Shown: piece after piece, positions 16,217 through 25,579 of the stretch | How positions within the stretch are numbered: position 1 is the stretch's first letter | How the letters are laid out: every line of letters begins with the position of its first letter | The notes under the pieces: generated by a model | Database searches by the model: none | What the model was told of the DNA's origin: nothing | The model's input: only the letters and a program-made list of their open reading frames with translations | Made by a program: the position numbers and the translations under genes | Source: an uncultured Alphaproteobacteria bacterium | GTDB taxonomy: Bacteria; Pseudomonadota; Alphaproteobacteria; CAAHEQ01; UBA3637 | Assembly: GCA_944392145.1 (NCBI GenBank) | Contig: CALXVS010000008.1 | Coordinates: 1-54,957 of the forward strand | Length of the DNA stretch: 54,957 nucleotides | Direction: 5' to 3'

Positions 16217-17156
16217 AGAACTTTTAAGACAAGCCTTTGAGCAGGGCAAAATAACGGGGTCATGGTTGATTACCGGGCCGGCCGGTGTGGGAAAAAAGAC
16301 GTTGGTGCGGCGGTTAATTAATTTTTTATTGAAAGGTGATTTGACGGTTCCTTTTCAAGGGGTTCATGCCCACGTAAAATGGATAGAGCGTTCTTTGACA
16401 GACGAGGCGAAAAAAGAAATTCAAAAAGCCATTTTGGCCGGTCAGGCTGTTGAAACATCGGATAATGCCCCGCGTAAAAAAGAAATTACAGTTGATGATA
16501 TTCGGGCGGCACTTCAATTTTTATCGTTAAAACCCGAACGCGGCGCATATCAGATTTTGGTAATTGCGCCGGCCGATGAAATGAATATGAATGCGGCCAA
16601 TGCGTTGTTAAAAATGTTGGAAGAACCGGGGGAAAACAATATTATTTTGCTTGTTTCCGACAATCCGGGGCGATTGTTGCCGACCATTCGGTCGCGGTGT
16701 CGCATGATTACCCTGCGTCCCAAGCCGATAGAAGAGGTTGAAGAGATTTTAAAAAAAATCCGACCCGATGCGGCCCATGCCGATTTAGCTGCCGAATTAT
16801 CGGCCGGGTCCGTGGGCATGGGCATGCGTATTTTGGATAATAACGGATTGGACCTGTTCCAAAAAATTCAAGCGTTGGATGTGCCGGCAGATGATTGTGA
16901 CATTTCGGTGTTAGAGGCATTGGCGAATGAAGCGACACAAGATGACGACACATACGGGTTGTTTAAAACCCTTTATTTAAATGCGGTGACAACGCGCGCG
17001 CGGCAAGAGGCGTTGGCCGGTCGGGCTGTGGCAGAAACGTATATTGATATGTATGAAATGGGAAAACAGCTTTTTCGGGAAACAGATGCCTTGAATTTAG
17101 ACCGAAAACAGGCCGTTAAAACCCTGATTTTAAAAGCGGCCCGTATGAAAGGGTAA
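16203..17156 (+). CDS. holB: DNA polymerase III delta-prime subunit
   Basis: This is a clamp-loader subunit of the replicative polymerase. An AAA+ P-loop-type segment (TGPAGVGKKTL) is followed by PADEMNMNAANALLKMLEEP, then LLVSDNPGRLLPTIRSRC, the sensor-1 SRC motif. The zinc-binding Cys cluster of canonical clamp-loader ATPases is not visible in residues 50-90. The tmk-holB-tatD order is typical of alphaproteobacteria. metG, often found between holB and tatD in this group, is absent here. Confidence 0.93.
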   Translation: MPTPEELLRQAFEQGKITGSWLITGPAGVGKKTLVRRLINFLLKGDLTVPFQGVHAHVKWIERSLTDEAKKEIQKAILAGQAVETSDNAPRKKEITVDDIRAALQFLSLKPERGAYQILVIAPADEMNMNAANALLKMLEEPGENNIILLVSDNPGRLLPTIRSRCRMITLRPKPIEEVEEILKKIRPDAAHADLAAELSAGSVGMGMRILDNNGLDLFQKIQALDVPADDCDISVLEALANEATQDDDTYGLFKTLYLNAVTTRARQEALAGRAVAETYIDMYEMGKQLFRETDALNLDRKQAVKTLILKAARMKG

Positions 17157-17159
17157 AAA

Positions 17160-17942
17160 ATGATTGATTCGCATTGCCATTTAAGTTTTGAACGCACGCC
17201 GGAGCAGGCGGCTGCCGCCATTGACCGGGCGTTTCAAGCCGGTGTGACCCGTATTTTAAGTGTGGCTTGCCGGGAAGAAGAATTGCCGCCGTTGATTGAT
17301 TTGATGCAAGAAAATGCGTTTATTGACGGTGCTTTCGGTATTCACCCCGAATATGTTACGCAAGGGGAGGTAACGATTGAACGGTTGGTAAAAGCGCATT
17401 TATCGCATCCACGCTTGATTGCGGTCGGAGAAACAGGGTTGGATTATTGTTATTCCCCCGAAACCCGATCACGGCAATTGGCCGCATTTGAAACTCATAT
17501 TCAAGCGGCATATCAGATGAAAAAGCCCCTTATCATTCATACGCGTGATGCCGAAGAAGATACCATTGCGGTTTTGCAAGCCGCGTCGGCCAAAGGCTTG
17601 TTGCGGTATGGGGCGGTGTTGCATTGTTTTACGGGGTCGGCCGAATTGGCGGCAGAAGCGGTGCGGTTGGGGCTTTATATATCGGCGTCGGGGATTATCA
17701 CGTTTAAACGGGCCGAATCGCTGCGTGCCGTATTTAAAGGGGTTCCGTTAAATCGGTTGTTGGTTGAAACGGATGCGCCGTATTTGGCCCCCGAACCGTA
17801 TCGCGGTAAAGTGAATGAGCCGGCCTATCTTGTTGAAACCGCCAAGATGCTGGCGGATTTAAAAGGCATATCTGTTGATGATATTGCACGGCAGACGACG
17901 GCCAACTTTCAAACATTGTTTTTAAAACGGGAGGCCGTATGA
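17160..17942 (+). CDS. tatD: TatD family metal-dependent hydrolase
   Basis: This TIM-barrel metal-dependent nuclease family has roles in DNA repair and RNA decay in other bacteria. Metal-ligand motifs are intact: MIDSHCHL at the N-terminus, GETGLDY with the Glu ligand, IIHTRDAEEDT, LHCFTGSAE, and ETDAPYLAP near residue 200. It is 260 residues long. It starts 3 bp after holB and overlaps the next gene by 4 bp. Confidence 0.93.
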   Translation: MIDSHCHLSFERTPEQAAAAIDRAFQAGVTRILSVACREEELPPLIDLMQENAFIDGAFGIHPEYVTQGEVTIERLVKAHLSHPRLIAVGETGLDYCYSPETRSRQLAAFETHIQAAYQMKKPLIIHTRDAEEDTIAVLQAASAKGLLRYGAVLHCFTGSAELAAEAVRLGLYISASGIITFKRAESLRAVFKGVPLNRLLVETDAPYLAPEPYRGKVNEPAYLVETAKMLADLKGISVDDIARQTTANFQTLFLKREAV

Positions 17943-18691
17943 AAATAACCATTTTGGGATGCGGGCCGTCATATGGGGTGCCGTCATTGGGGCGGGGATT
18001 TGGGGAGTGTGACCCCGCTAACCCCAAAAATACACGCACGCGCAGTGCGATTTTGGTTGAAACACCGCGCGCCACCCTTTTGATTGACAGTGGTCCCGAA
18101 ATTCGGATGCAATTGATTCACGCGGGCGTTCCGAAACCTGATGCGGTTTTATATACCCATGACCATTTTGACCACATGGGCGGTGCCAATGATTTAAGGG
18201 CTTTGGCGGTCGCACGCGGGGGATTGGATGTGTGGTTGACCCAAAAAGACGAAGTATCGTTTCGCGATTTATTGGCCTATATTTTTCAAAATCCGGAGAG
18301 AAATCCCTTTATGCTGAAGCGTGTTAAACCCTATCAAACGTTTGTGGTAAAAGGAGAGCGTATTTTGCCGATTTTGCAATATCACGGCACAACGACTTCC
18401 ATAGGGTACCGAATTGGGGATTTTGCCTATTCCACCGATGTTAAGCATATGGATGAAGCCGGGTTTATGGCCCTGGCAGGAATTGATACGTGGGTGTTGG
18501 GGGTTGTGACGCGTCATGAAAATCCGAAACACGTGCATTTGGATAAAGCCCTTGAATGGATTGAACAAATTAAACCGCGGCGGGTGTATTTGACCCATAT
18601 GGGGCAACGAATGGATTATGATGTGTTATGCCGCGCGTTGCCCGATTACATTCGGCCGGCATATGACGGGTTAAGTTTTCGGGTTGGGTAA
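17939..18691 (+). CDS. MBL-fold metallohydrolase (PhnP-like)
   Basis: The 250-residue protein has the metallo-beta-lactamase signature THDHFDHMGG (HxHxDH) near residue 74. Other metal ligands are plausibly in TTSIGYRIGDFAYSTDVKHM and LTHMGQRMDYD. The N-terminal GCGPSYGVPSLGRGFGECDP resembles PhnP-type phosphoribosyl cyclic phosphodiesterases, whose homologues sit after tatD in many alphaproteobacteria without a C-P lyase operon. Exact substrate is unknown. It begins with ATGA overlapping the tatD stop. Confidence 0.88.
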   Translation: MKITILGCGPSYGVPSLGRGFGECDPANPKNTRTRSAILVETPRATLLIDSGPEIRMQLIHAGVPKPDAVLYTHDHFDHMGGANDLRALAVARGGLDVWLTQKDEVSFRDLLAYIFQNPERNPFMLKRVKPYQTFVVKGERILPILQYHGTTTSIGYRIGDFAYSTDVKHMDEAGFMALAGIDTWVLGVVTRHENPKHVHLDKALEWIEQIKPRRVYLTHMGQRMDYDVLCRALPDYIRPAYDGLSFRVG

Positions 18692-18794
18692 AGGGATATT
18701 CATATGGCATTTGGAACAAGGAAAAATAAATATACTTTATCAAATGACCGGGATGAAAGAGCAATCGTTTATTTAGAAACAAAACTTTTGGGGT

Positions 18795-19223
18795 TTAAAT
18801 ACCCATCATCAATTTTAAATCATCCGATAAACGATCCGGTGTCCACGGTGGTGTAAAGGTTAATTCAACCGTGACACGGCCGACCCCGACGACCGAGGCC
18901 ACCGCATTGGCGGCCATAGCGGGCATATCCCCCGCAATGGGACAGGTGGGGGAGGTTAATGTCATAAGTATTTTCACATCACCGGTATCGCTTTGGGTAA
19001 TGTCATAAATCAGGCCCAGTTCGTAAATATCCAATAACAATTCGGGATCTTGAACCGCTTTTAAGGCCGATACAATCGCCTGTCGGGGCGCGATGGGCTG
19101 ACCGGCGGGCAATTCTTCCCCCACGGTGACAGAAAACGGTTCAACCGGTTGTTCCGAAACAGGGACAGACGCATCGGCATCGGTAAAGGGAGGTAAAGGA
19201 GCGGATTCATGAGATTGGGACAT
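18795..19223 (-). CDS. sufT: SUF-associated DUF59/MIP18 protein SufT
   Basis: The 142-residue protein has a Pro/Ala-rich N-terminus of about 40 residues. The DUF59 (MIP18/PaaD) domain follows: ALKAVQDPELLLDIYELGLIYD, then LTSPTCPIAGDMPAM with the conserved Cys, and VELTFTPPWTPDRLSDD. SufT proteins assist Fe-S cluster maturation or transfer under high demand. It is the last gene of the minus-strand suf operon, 3 bp after sufS. Confidence 0.9.
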   Translation of the reverse strand: MSQSHESAPLPPFTDADASVPVSEQPVEPFSVTVGEELPAGQPIAPRQAIVSALKAVQDPELLLDIYELGLIYDITQSDTGDVKILMTLTSPTCPIAGDMPAMAANAVASVVGVGRVTVELTFTPPWTPDRLSDDLKLMMGI

Positions 19224-19226
19224 GGG

Positions 19227-20414
19227 TTATCCTTTAAAAAAACGCAGAGCTTTTTCCAGGGCGTTGCAAAAACGTTCAATATCATCGGCATTGTTATATA
19301 TTCCCAATGATACCCGCAATGAAACGGGCGTTTTAAACCGTTCGTGAATCGGCATGGCGCAATGATGCCCCACGCGGACGCAAATACCTTGCCGTGCGAT
19401 TAAAGCGGCGATATCGGTCGGATGAATATCCCCAAATGTCATGGCGACCAAGCTTTCTTTGTTGGGGTTGGGGGCCAATATATGCACGTTGGGTAATTCA
19501 ATTGTCCGATTTAACAGCTGATTCATTAAGGCATGTTCCCGGGCCATGATTTTATCAAAACCGATTTGGCGAACATATGTGATGCTTTCGCTTAAAGCAA
19601 TCGCTTCGGCAAACGGGGGGGTGCCGGCTTCAAATTTAACCGGCGGTGCGGCAAAGTCGGTTTCTTTGATACGAACGGAACGCACCATGTCGCCGCCAAA
19701 TTGATACGGGGGCAGGGCGTCCAGCATTTCATCCGTTCCGGCCAAGATGCCGATACCCGTCGGGCCGTAAAGTTTATGCCCCGAAAAAACAAGAAAATCG
19801 GCGTTAAGGGCCCGGGCGTCCACCGGCATATGGGCAATACTTTGGGCGCAATCCACCACCACAACGGCGTGCACCGCGTGTGCCATATCAATCAAATGCG
19901 TCAGGGGATTGACCACACCCAAAACGTTGGACATGTGCGACAGGGCGACAATTTTTGTTTTCGCATTCAGTTTGCGTGCAAAATCATCTGTATCATAGGA
20001 ACCGTCTTCACGCACATCAAACACGTTAAAAACCGCACCGGTTTTCAGGGCAATTTGCTGCCAGGGCACAAAATTGGCGTGATGCTCGGCTACGGAAATA
20101 AGGATTTCGTCCCCCGGGGTCAGATGTTGTGCCAATCCCGCGGCGATAAGATTCAGGCTTTCGGTTGCCCCTTTTGTAAAAACGATGTTGGCGGCGCGCA
20201 TGTTGATAAGGTCGGCCACAGTTTTACGGGCTTGTTCATACCGTTCGGTGGCACAGGCCGCTAACGAACAGGTGCCCCGATGCACATTGGAATACGTGTT
20301 TTCATAAAAATCGCGCAGGGCTTCAATCATCACGGCCGGTTTTTGGGTGGACGAGGCCGAATCTAAATAGACAATATCTTTGTTTTTAAAAATCGGAAAA
20401 TCTTTTTTAAACAT
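19227..20414 (-). CDS. sufS: cysteine desulfurase SufS
   Basis: This PLP enzyme of group II takes sulfur from cysteine for Fe-S cluster assembly. The lysine segment FSGHKLYGPTGIGIL binds PLP. The AEHHANFVPWQ segment and the C-terminal VRVGHHCAMPIHERF with the catalytic Cys are diagnostic of SufS. It is 395 residues long, overlaps sufD by 8 bp upstream and is followed by sufT. Confidence 0.96.
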   Translation of the reverse strand: MFKKDFPIFKNKDIVYLDSASSTQKPAVMIEALRDFYENTYSNVHRGTCSLAACATERYEQARKTVADLINMRAANIVFTKGATESLNLIAAGLAQHLTPGDEILISVAEHHANFVPWQQIALKTGAVFNVFDVREDGSYDTDDFARKLNAKTKIVALSHMSNVLGVVNPLTHLIDMAHAVHAVVVVDCAQSIAHMPVDARALNADFLVFSGHKLYGPTGIGILAGTDEMLDALPPYQFGGDMVRSVRIKETDFAAPPVKFEAGTPPFAEAIALSESITYVRQIGFDKIMAREHALMNQLLNRTIELPNVHILAPNPNKESLVAMTFGDIHPTDIAALIARQGICVRVGHHCAMPIHERFKTPVSLRVSLGIYNNADDIERFCNALEKALRFFKG

Positions 20415-21024
20415 AGCGGTTCATCCATTCTTTGATAAAAGGCGCAAATTCGGGGGCGGTTATTTCAAACAAAAACGATTGAATCATCAGGTGTTTTGCC
20501 GTTCGTTCATTCAGTCCCCGCGCCTGCAGGTAAAAAAGGGATTCTTTGTCAAAATCCCCAATCGCGGACCCGTGGGAACACGTGACCGCGTCGGTATCAA
20601 TTTCCAATTCGGGACGGGCCAGAATGTGCGCTGTTTCATCCAACAAAATACCGCGGTGGTTTTGTGTGCCGGTGGCGTTATCGGCGCCCGGGGCAATTTG
20701 AATGCGCCCCGTAAAGTCCGCCTGTGCCGTCCCGCCGGCCAACCCGCGCACAATTTGGTGTGACGTTGTTTCACGGGTCAGATGATGCACCCTAAACCGC
20801 AGGGTTGCCTGATGCGTGTCATGCACCAAATAAATACCGTTCAGACGGCAAACGGCGCCCGGTTCTTTTAAGGTGACGCACACGTCGGCGGTGCCGTTAA
20901 AGACAAGGGTGAAAATATGGGTTTCTTCCCCCGGCAGCGGCGTTACCGCAAGCGGTTCGGTCAACGACAACACGCGGCGATTGTTCCCCGTTTGAATGAC
21001 ACATAAATTACCGATAGTCGTCAT
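20407..21024 (-). CDS. sufD: SufD, short form lacking the N-terminal domain
   Basis: The 205-residue protein corresponds to the beta-helix core and C-terminal part of SufD. Signatures are FTGRIQIAPGADNATGTQNH, the region HILARPELEIDTDAV followed by CSHGSAIG, and YLQARGLNERTAKHLMIQSF. SufD is the partner of SufB in the SufBC2D scaffold. Typical SufD proteins are about 400-450 residues; here the N-terminal half is missing. No upstream extension is possible, because the start lies 17 bp inside the end of sufC. The frame is intact with normal composition, so this looks like a genuinely reduced SufD and not a broken one. Confidence 0.9.
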   Translation of the reverse strand: MTTIGNLCVIQTGNNRRVLSLTEPLAVTPLPGEETHIFTLVFNGTADVCVTLKEPGAVCRLNGIYLVHDTHQATLRFRVHHLTRETTSHQIVRGLAGGTAQADFTGRIQIAPGADNATGTQNHRGILLDETAHILARPELEIDTDAVTCSHGSAIGDFDKESLFYLQARGLNERTAKHLMIQSFLFEITAPEFAPFIKEWMNRYV

Positions 21025-21748
21025 AACCCGTTTCTTCCAGTTTCAGGGCCAAAGACTTATCGCCCGACGCCACAATGCGCCCGTTTGACATGATATGAAC
21101 GCAATCGGGGGTGATATGGTTTAACAAACGTTGATAATGCGTAATCACCAAAAAGGAGCGATGTGCTTCGCGCATGACATTCACGGCATCGGATAATGTG
21201 CGCAGGGCATCAATATCAAGCCCCGAATCCATTTCATCCAACAAGCATAAATCCGGTTCCAAAAACGCCATTTGAAAAATTTCCGCTTTCTTTTTTTCGC
21301 CGCCCGAAAAACCGACATTGACGGGGCGTTTTAACATCTCGTCGGATATGTTCAGTGCCTTGGCCCGTGTTTTTAAACGCTTGATAAACGACACCGCATC
21401 TAATTCAGGTTCTCCGGCCGCCGCCCGTTTGGCGTTTAAAGCGGCTTTTAAAAACGAGGCCGTGCCCACACCCGGCAATTCAACGGGGTATTGAAACGCC
21501 AAAAACACCCCCGCGTTGGCGCGTTCATCAGGGCTCATTGCCAACAAGTCGCGCCCTTTAAATATTATTTCCCCTGCCGTTACGGTATAGGCCGGATGCC
21601 CCGCAATCACATTTGACAGAGTGCTTTTCCCCGATCCGTTCGGGCCCATCAGGGCGTGTACCTCCCCTTTGGGCAGGGATAAAGACACCCCTTTTAAAAT
21701 TTCTTTATCACCGATTGAAGCATGTAAGTTTTTAATTTCCAAAAGCAT
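21008..21748 (-). CDS. sufC: SUF ABC-type ATPase SufC
   Basis: This soluble ATPase drives the SufBCD scaffold. Walker A is GPNGSGKST, the ABC signature is NVGFSGGEKKKAE, Walker B is CLLDEMDSGLDIDAL, and the H-loop is in VITHYQRLL. Its length of 246 residues is normal. It is separated from sufB by a small MazG-like gene. Confidence 0.96.
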   Translation of the reverse strand: MLLEIKNLHASIGDKEILKGVSLSLPKGEVHALMGPNGSGKSTLSNVIAGHPAYTVTAGEIIFKGRDLLAMSPDERANAGVFLAFQYPVELPGVGTASFLKAALNAKRAAAGEPELDAVSFIKRLKTRAKALNISDEMLKRPVNVGFSGGEKKKAEIFQMAFLEPDLCLLDEMDSGLDIDALRTLSDAVNVMREAHRSFLVITHYQRLLNHITPDCVHIMSNGRIVASGDKSLALKLEETGYDDYR

Positions 21749-21751
21749 GGG

Positions 21752-22027
21752 TTATTTCCTTAACCGTTGTTCCACACGTTTTAATTTTTCAACAATGCGT
21801 TGCTGCACGGGTTCCTTGATGTTATACAGGCGTTGCAATTGTTCCATCATAATCAGCACATCGGCCGTTTCATCAATAATTTCGGTTAAATTATCTTTGT
21901 CACGATTGATGTTTTTTAAAACTTCCTTTTGCAATTCCGAAAACTCTTCCAACAACACCAGCAGTTGCGGCGTTTTGCCCCATGTTGCGATAGCGTTGTC
22001 ATAAACAGTGTCTTGCCATGATTTCAT
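21752..22027 (-). CDS. MazG-like nucleotide pyrophosphohydrolase domain protein
   Basis: The 91-residue all-alpha protein has the MazG-type metal-binding pattern [10 protein letters not shown] (ExxE) and, 23 residues later, [13 protein letters not shown] (ExxD-like). Such domains hydrolyse NTPs or dUTP to monophosphates and often occur as short phage-like proteins. It overlaps sufB by 4 bp and ends 3 bp before sufC, so it is embedded in the suf operon and must be co-expressed. I know of no established role for MazG proteins in Fe-S assembly. The family call rests on the ExxE/ExxD spacing. Confidence 0.7.
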   Translation of the reverse strand: MKSWQDTVYDNAIATWGKTPQLLVLLEEFSELQKEVLKNINRDKDNLTEIIDETADVLIMMEQLQRLYNIKEPVQQRIVEKLKRVEQRLRK

Positions 22028-23466
22028 CCGATACTTCCTTCCAACTGAATACCCAGTAAACGGGTGGCCTCAACCGAAAATTCCAAGGGCAGCTTTTGCA
22101 TCACATCGCGGCAAAAACCGTTGACGATTAAACCGACGGCCTGTTCCGCATTCAGGCCCCGCGCCCGGGCATAAAAAAGCTGATCATCCGATATTTTTGA
22201 TGTTGTTGCCTCGTGTTCAATCTTGGCGGTTTTGTTGTGCACTTCCATAACGGGGAACGTATGCGCGCCGCAGGCGCCGCCGATGAGCAACGAATCGCAT
22301 TGCGAAAAGTTTTTGGCATGATTGGCACCGGGTGCCATTTTAACCAAGCCGCGATAGGTGTTTTGTGACCTGCCGGCCGAAATGCCCTTTGACACAATGG
22401 TAGAGGAGGTGTTTTTGCCCAAGTGAATCATTTTAGTGCCGGTGTCGGCCTGTTGCCGATGATTGGTCAGGGCAACGGAATAAAATTCGCCGATCGCGTT
22501 GTCCCCTTTTAAAATACAGGACGGATATTTCCACGTAATGGCCGATCCGGTTTCAACCTGTGTCCACGATAATTTGGCGTGGGTGTAGCAAATGCCGCGT
22601 TTGGTCACAAAATTATAAATACCGCCGATGCCGTTTTCATCGCCGGGATACCAGTTTTGAACGGTGGAATATTTAACCTCGGCCCGGTCTTTGACAATGA
22701 TTTCAACAATCGCCGCGTGCAGTTGGTTTTCGTCCCGTTGGGGAGCGGTGCATCCTTCCAAATAACTGACATATGCCTCTTCATCGGCGATAATCAGGGT
22801 GCGTTCAAATTGGCCGCTGTTGCGGGCATTGATGCGAAAATAACTGGATAAATCCAACGGGCAGTGAACCCCTTTGGGAATATACACGAACGATCCGTCC
22901 GAAAAAACGGCCGAATTTAAGCACGCAAAAAAATTATCCGCAGGCGGCACCACCGTTCCCAAATGGGCACGCACTAAGTCGGGATAATCGCGAATCGCTT
23001 CGGAAATAGAGCAAAATATAATCCCTTGTTTTTTTAATTCTTCTTTATACGTTGTTGCGACCGACACACTGTCAAAAATCGCATCCACCGCCACGCCGGC
23101 CAACACCTTTTGTTCATTCAGCGGAATTCCCAGTTTGGCATAGGTATCCAACAGTTTTTTATCCACATCCTCCCAACTTTTGGGGTCTTTTTTTCGTTCC
23201 GGGGCCGCGTAATAGGAAATGCCCTGATAATCAATCGGCGGATAAGACAATTTGCCCCAGTGCGGTTCTTTTAAAGTTAAAAAACGGCGGTAAGCCTTTA
23301 ACCGAAACTCAAGTAACCAGGCAGGTTCCTGCTTTTGTGCCGAAATAAAACGAATAATATCTTCGTTTAAGCCCATGGGTGCGGTTTTTGTTTGAATATC
23401 CGTTTCAAAACCATAGGCGTATTTTTGCGAAACAATACGCTGCAGATCGTCATTTTGTATGGTCAT
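22024..23466 (-). CDS. sufB: Fe-S cluster assembly scaffold SufB
   Basis: This 480-residue scaffold component of SufBC2D builds nascent Fe-S clusters. Signatures are [32 protein letters not shown], the sequence around [20 protein letters not shown], and the C-terminal [16 protein letters not shown] followed by [20 protein letters not shown]. It is the first gene of the operon. A TTGACT hexamer lies at 23515-23520 on the minus strand about 50 bp upstream, but the matching -10 is weak. No IscR or RirA site could be recognised. Confidence 0.96.
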   Translation of the reverse strand: MTIQNDDLQRIVSQKYAYGFETDIQTKTAPMGLNEDIIRFISAQKQEPAWLLEFRLKAYRRFLTLKEPHWGKLSYPPIDYQGISYYAAPERKKDPKSWEDVDKKLLDTYAKLGIPLNEQKVLAGVAVDAIFDSVSVATTYKEELKKQGIIFCSISEAIRDYPDLVRAHLGTVVPPADNFFACLNSAVFSDGSFVYIPKGVHCPLDLSSYFRINARNSGQFERTLIIADEEAYVSYLEGCTAPQRDENQLHAAIVEIIVKDRAEVKYSTVQNWYPGDENGIGGIYNFVTKRGICYTHAKLSWTQVETGSAITWKYPSCILKGDNAIGEFYSVALTNHRQQADTGTKMIHLGKNTSSTIVSKGISAGRSQNTYRGLVKMAPGANHAKNFSQCDSLLIGGACGAHTFPVMEVHNKTAKIEHEATTSKISDDQLFYARARGLNAEQAVGLIVNGFCRDVMQKLPLEFSVEATRLLGIQLEGSIG

Positions 23467-23608
23467 CTTACTTTTACCTTTTTCGGTTTTAAAGATGCCC
23501 TATTTTCAAAAAAAAGTCAAGAAAAAGTGTTTTTTTACTTGTTTTTGGAAGAAAAAACAGGTAATCTGAAACCATCCGGCGGTTAAAGAAAGAGGTAAAA
23601 GTTTTTTT

Positions 23609-24685
23609 ATGGCGCAAGAGGAGATTTATTTATCGGTGCTCGGGTGGTTTTTTATGATGTCAACCGCCTGTTTTTTTCTGTTGGCATATTGGTTTTTCCG
23701 CCGTATGTTGGCCTTTAAACGACGGGTTGAAACCGTTTGTGCCGAATTGGATGAAAAGAAAAAGGAATTAGAGCAAAAGGGCAATGTTGAAAAAGAGTTG
23801 ATGGTTCCGTTCGGGTCCCCCGCATCAAAAAGTATTATTTTATCCTTAAACCCGGCCGGGGAAGTCACGTATATGAATGAGGCGGCCGAAGAATTGTTCG
23901 GTTACGATAAAGCGGATATTTTGGGGCATAAAGCCGCGGGGCGGTTGTTTCCAAGGGCGGATGACACGGAACAGGCACGGCCGAATTTAATTGCGCGGAT
24001 TTTTGCTCATCCGCGCCTGTATTTGGAATGCGAAACGGAAAATATCAAAAAATCGGGCGAACGGGTCTTTTTATCATGGACAAACCGGGTAACGTATGAT
24101 GAAAACGGGCGGCCGGCGGTGTTGCATTGTGTGGGGTTTGATATTTCACGGCGCAAGCGGTTGGAACAGGATTTAACACGGTTGGCATGCCGTGATGCAT
24201 TGACGGGTGTGCTGAATCGGCAGGCCTTTTTGCGTGCGGGTGATCACGAGGCTGTGCGGGCGACCGCATATGGACGGCCGATGGCGGTTGCCGTGATGAA
24301 GTTGGCATATTTTCATGATCCCTTATCGGGGGCGGCTTCCAGTTTTTCAGATTGTGCGTTACAAGAAATTATTACCCAATGCCGCCGGTTGCTGCGTGCG
24401 GGGGATGTTGTCGGGCGCATTGATGATGTGGCATTTGCTTTTTTGCTGCCCGAAACGGATATGAACGCTGCCAAAGCATTGACCGAACGGTTAAAGAAAA
24501 AAGTGCGTGAAAAAAGTTTTGTGCAAGGGGACGGTTTTGTAACGGCCTTGTTCGGTGTTGCGACGTTGAAAAAAAATGATGCTTCGTTTGATTTTGTGTT
24601 GGCGCGCGCCTTAATGGCGGCTTCCGAAACAAAAGCGGGTTCATCCGATAAAACGAAAGAAAAACAGATTAAAAAGAAAGGATAA
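23609..24685 (+). CDS. membrane PAS-GGDEF protein with degenerate GGDEF motif
   Basis: The 358-residue protein has an N-terminal membrane helix (VLGWFFMMSTACFFLLAYWF), then a coiled-coil-like charged stretch. A PAS domain follows (SIILSLNPAGEVTYMNEAAE, with a PAC-like end HCVGFDISRRKR), and then a GGDEF-type domain starting RDALTGVLNRQAFLRAG. At the active-site position GRYGGDEFA is replaced by GRIDDVAFA, so the catalytic GGDEF is DDVAF. The usual metal-binding Asp region also reads poorly (AVMKLAYFHD). Diguanylate cyclase activity is therefore unlikely. It may act as a c-di-GMP-independent sensor or scaffold. Confidence 0.85.
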   Translation: MAQEEIYLSVLGWFFMMSTACFFLLAYWFFRRMLAFKRRVETVCAELDEKKKELEQKGNVEKELMVPFGSPASKSIILSLNPAGEVTYMNEAAEELFGYDKADILGHKAAGRLFPRADDTEQARPNLIARIFAHPRLYLECETENIKKSGERVFLSWTNRVTYDENGRPAVLHCVGFDISRRKRLEQDLTRLACRDALTGVLNRQAFLRAGDHEAVRATAYGRPMAVAVMKLAYFHDPLSGAASSFSDCALQEIITQCRRLLRAGDVVGRIDDVAFAFLLPETDMNAAKALTERLKKKVREKSFVQGDGFVTALFGVATLKKNDASFDFVLARALMAASETKAGSSDKTKEKQIKKKG

Positions 24686-24688
24686 CGG

Positions 24689-25576
24689 ATGAGTGAGATT
24701 GTTTTATCCAATGAACATTTGCAGGTTGGTATCCTGCCGCAGGTAGGGGGGAGTCTGTCTTTTTTAAAATACCATAAAGGTGATACGGTTGTTGATATTT
24801 TGCGGCCGGCGGATAAAGGAGTGACCGACCCCAATAATGCCGCGATGTTTTTAATGGCGCCGTATTGCGGTCGTATTCGCGGGGGCAGTTTTGTTTATTG
24901 GGGAATTACGCGCAAAGTGCCGCGCAATCAGGCGGGTATTGCCGACCCCATTCACGGGGATGCGTGGAAAGCGGTGTTTGAGGTGGTTTCCTGCACCCCC
25001 GATCGGGCAGAATTGAAAATGTCCCACGGCCGAAACGAGGGGGGCTATCCGTTTTCGTATGATATGACGGTGGTTTACGCGCTTGACGGCCATCGTTTAA
25101 CGGTTCGGATAGAATTGAAAAACACAATGCCGTTGCCGATTCCGTGCGGTATGGGGGTGCACCCTTATTTTAACAAAACAAAAGATGTTGAGTTGGATTT
25201 TAAAACCAAAATGGTGTGGAGCAATTGGTCCGATCCGATTTTTGATAAGCCCTATGTTACACCGGATACGTGGCAGTTTGAGGGGGGGCAGCCGTTAAAA
25301 AATGCGGTATTTGATACGTGTTTCGGCGGTTTTGACGGAGAGGCCAAAGTGAATTATCCCGAAAAGGGTGTTTTTGTGACGATTTCGGCCGATCCCGCAT
25401 TTGGGCATGTGGTGTTGTATGCGCCCAAAGGGAAAGGATTTTTTTGTTTGGAACCTTGCACAAACGCGCAAAACGCCTTTAATTTAGCAGCGGGCGGCAT
25501 GGTTGGCACCGGTATTCAAAGTATCGGGCCGAATCAAACCGTAACCGGCGATATAGTTTTTGATATACAAGGATAA
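24689..25576 (+). CDS. aldose 1-epimerase family protein
   Basis: The 295-residue beta-sandwich sugar mutarotase family protein shows MAPYCGRIRGGSFVYWG, then HGDAWKAVFEVV with the catalytic-type His. GMGVHPYFNK carries the second conserved His and LEPCTNAQNAFN the Glu-type region. The enzyme interconverts alpha and beta anomers of a hexose. It starts 3 bp after the PAS-GGDEF gene and ends 3 bp before pyk, so it is probably co-transcribed with glycolysis. Substrate identity is not determined. Confidence 0.88.
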   Translation: MSEIVLSNEHLQVGILPQVGGSLSFLKYHKGDTVVDILRPADKGVTDPNNAAMFLMAPYCGRIRGGSFVYWGITRKVPRNQAGIADPIHGDAWKAVFEVVSCTPDRAELKMSHGRNEGGYPFSYDMTVVYALDGHRLTVRIELKNTMPLPIPCGMGVHPYFNKTKDVELDFKTKMVWSNWSDPIFDKPYVTPDTWQFEGGQPLKNAVFDTCFGGFDGEAKVNYPEKGVFVTISADPAFGHVVLYAPKGKGFFCLEPCTNAQNAFNLAAGGMVGTGIQSIGPNQTVTGDIVFDIQG

Positions 25577-25579
25577 AGG

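Noticed and set aside
18704-18856. 50-codon frame starting ATG 18704 (MAFGTRKNKYTLSND) between the MBL gene and sufT
   Set aside because: Weak ribosome-binding site, last third read antisense to sufT and no recognisable family; probably chance.
23327-23336. AGGTTCCT core motif inside sufB
   Set aside because: Only the 8-bp core is shared; the GTTACA arms are missing, so it is a chance match.
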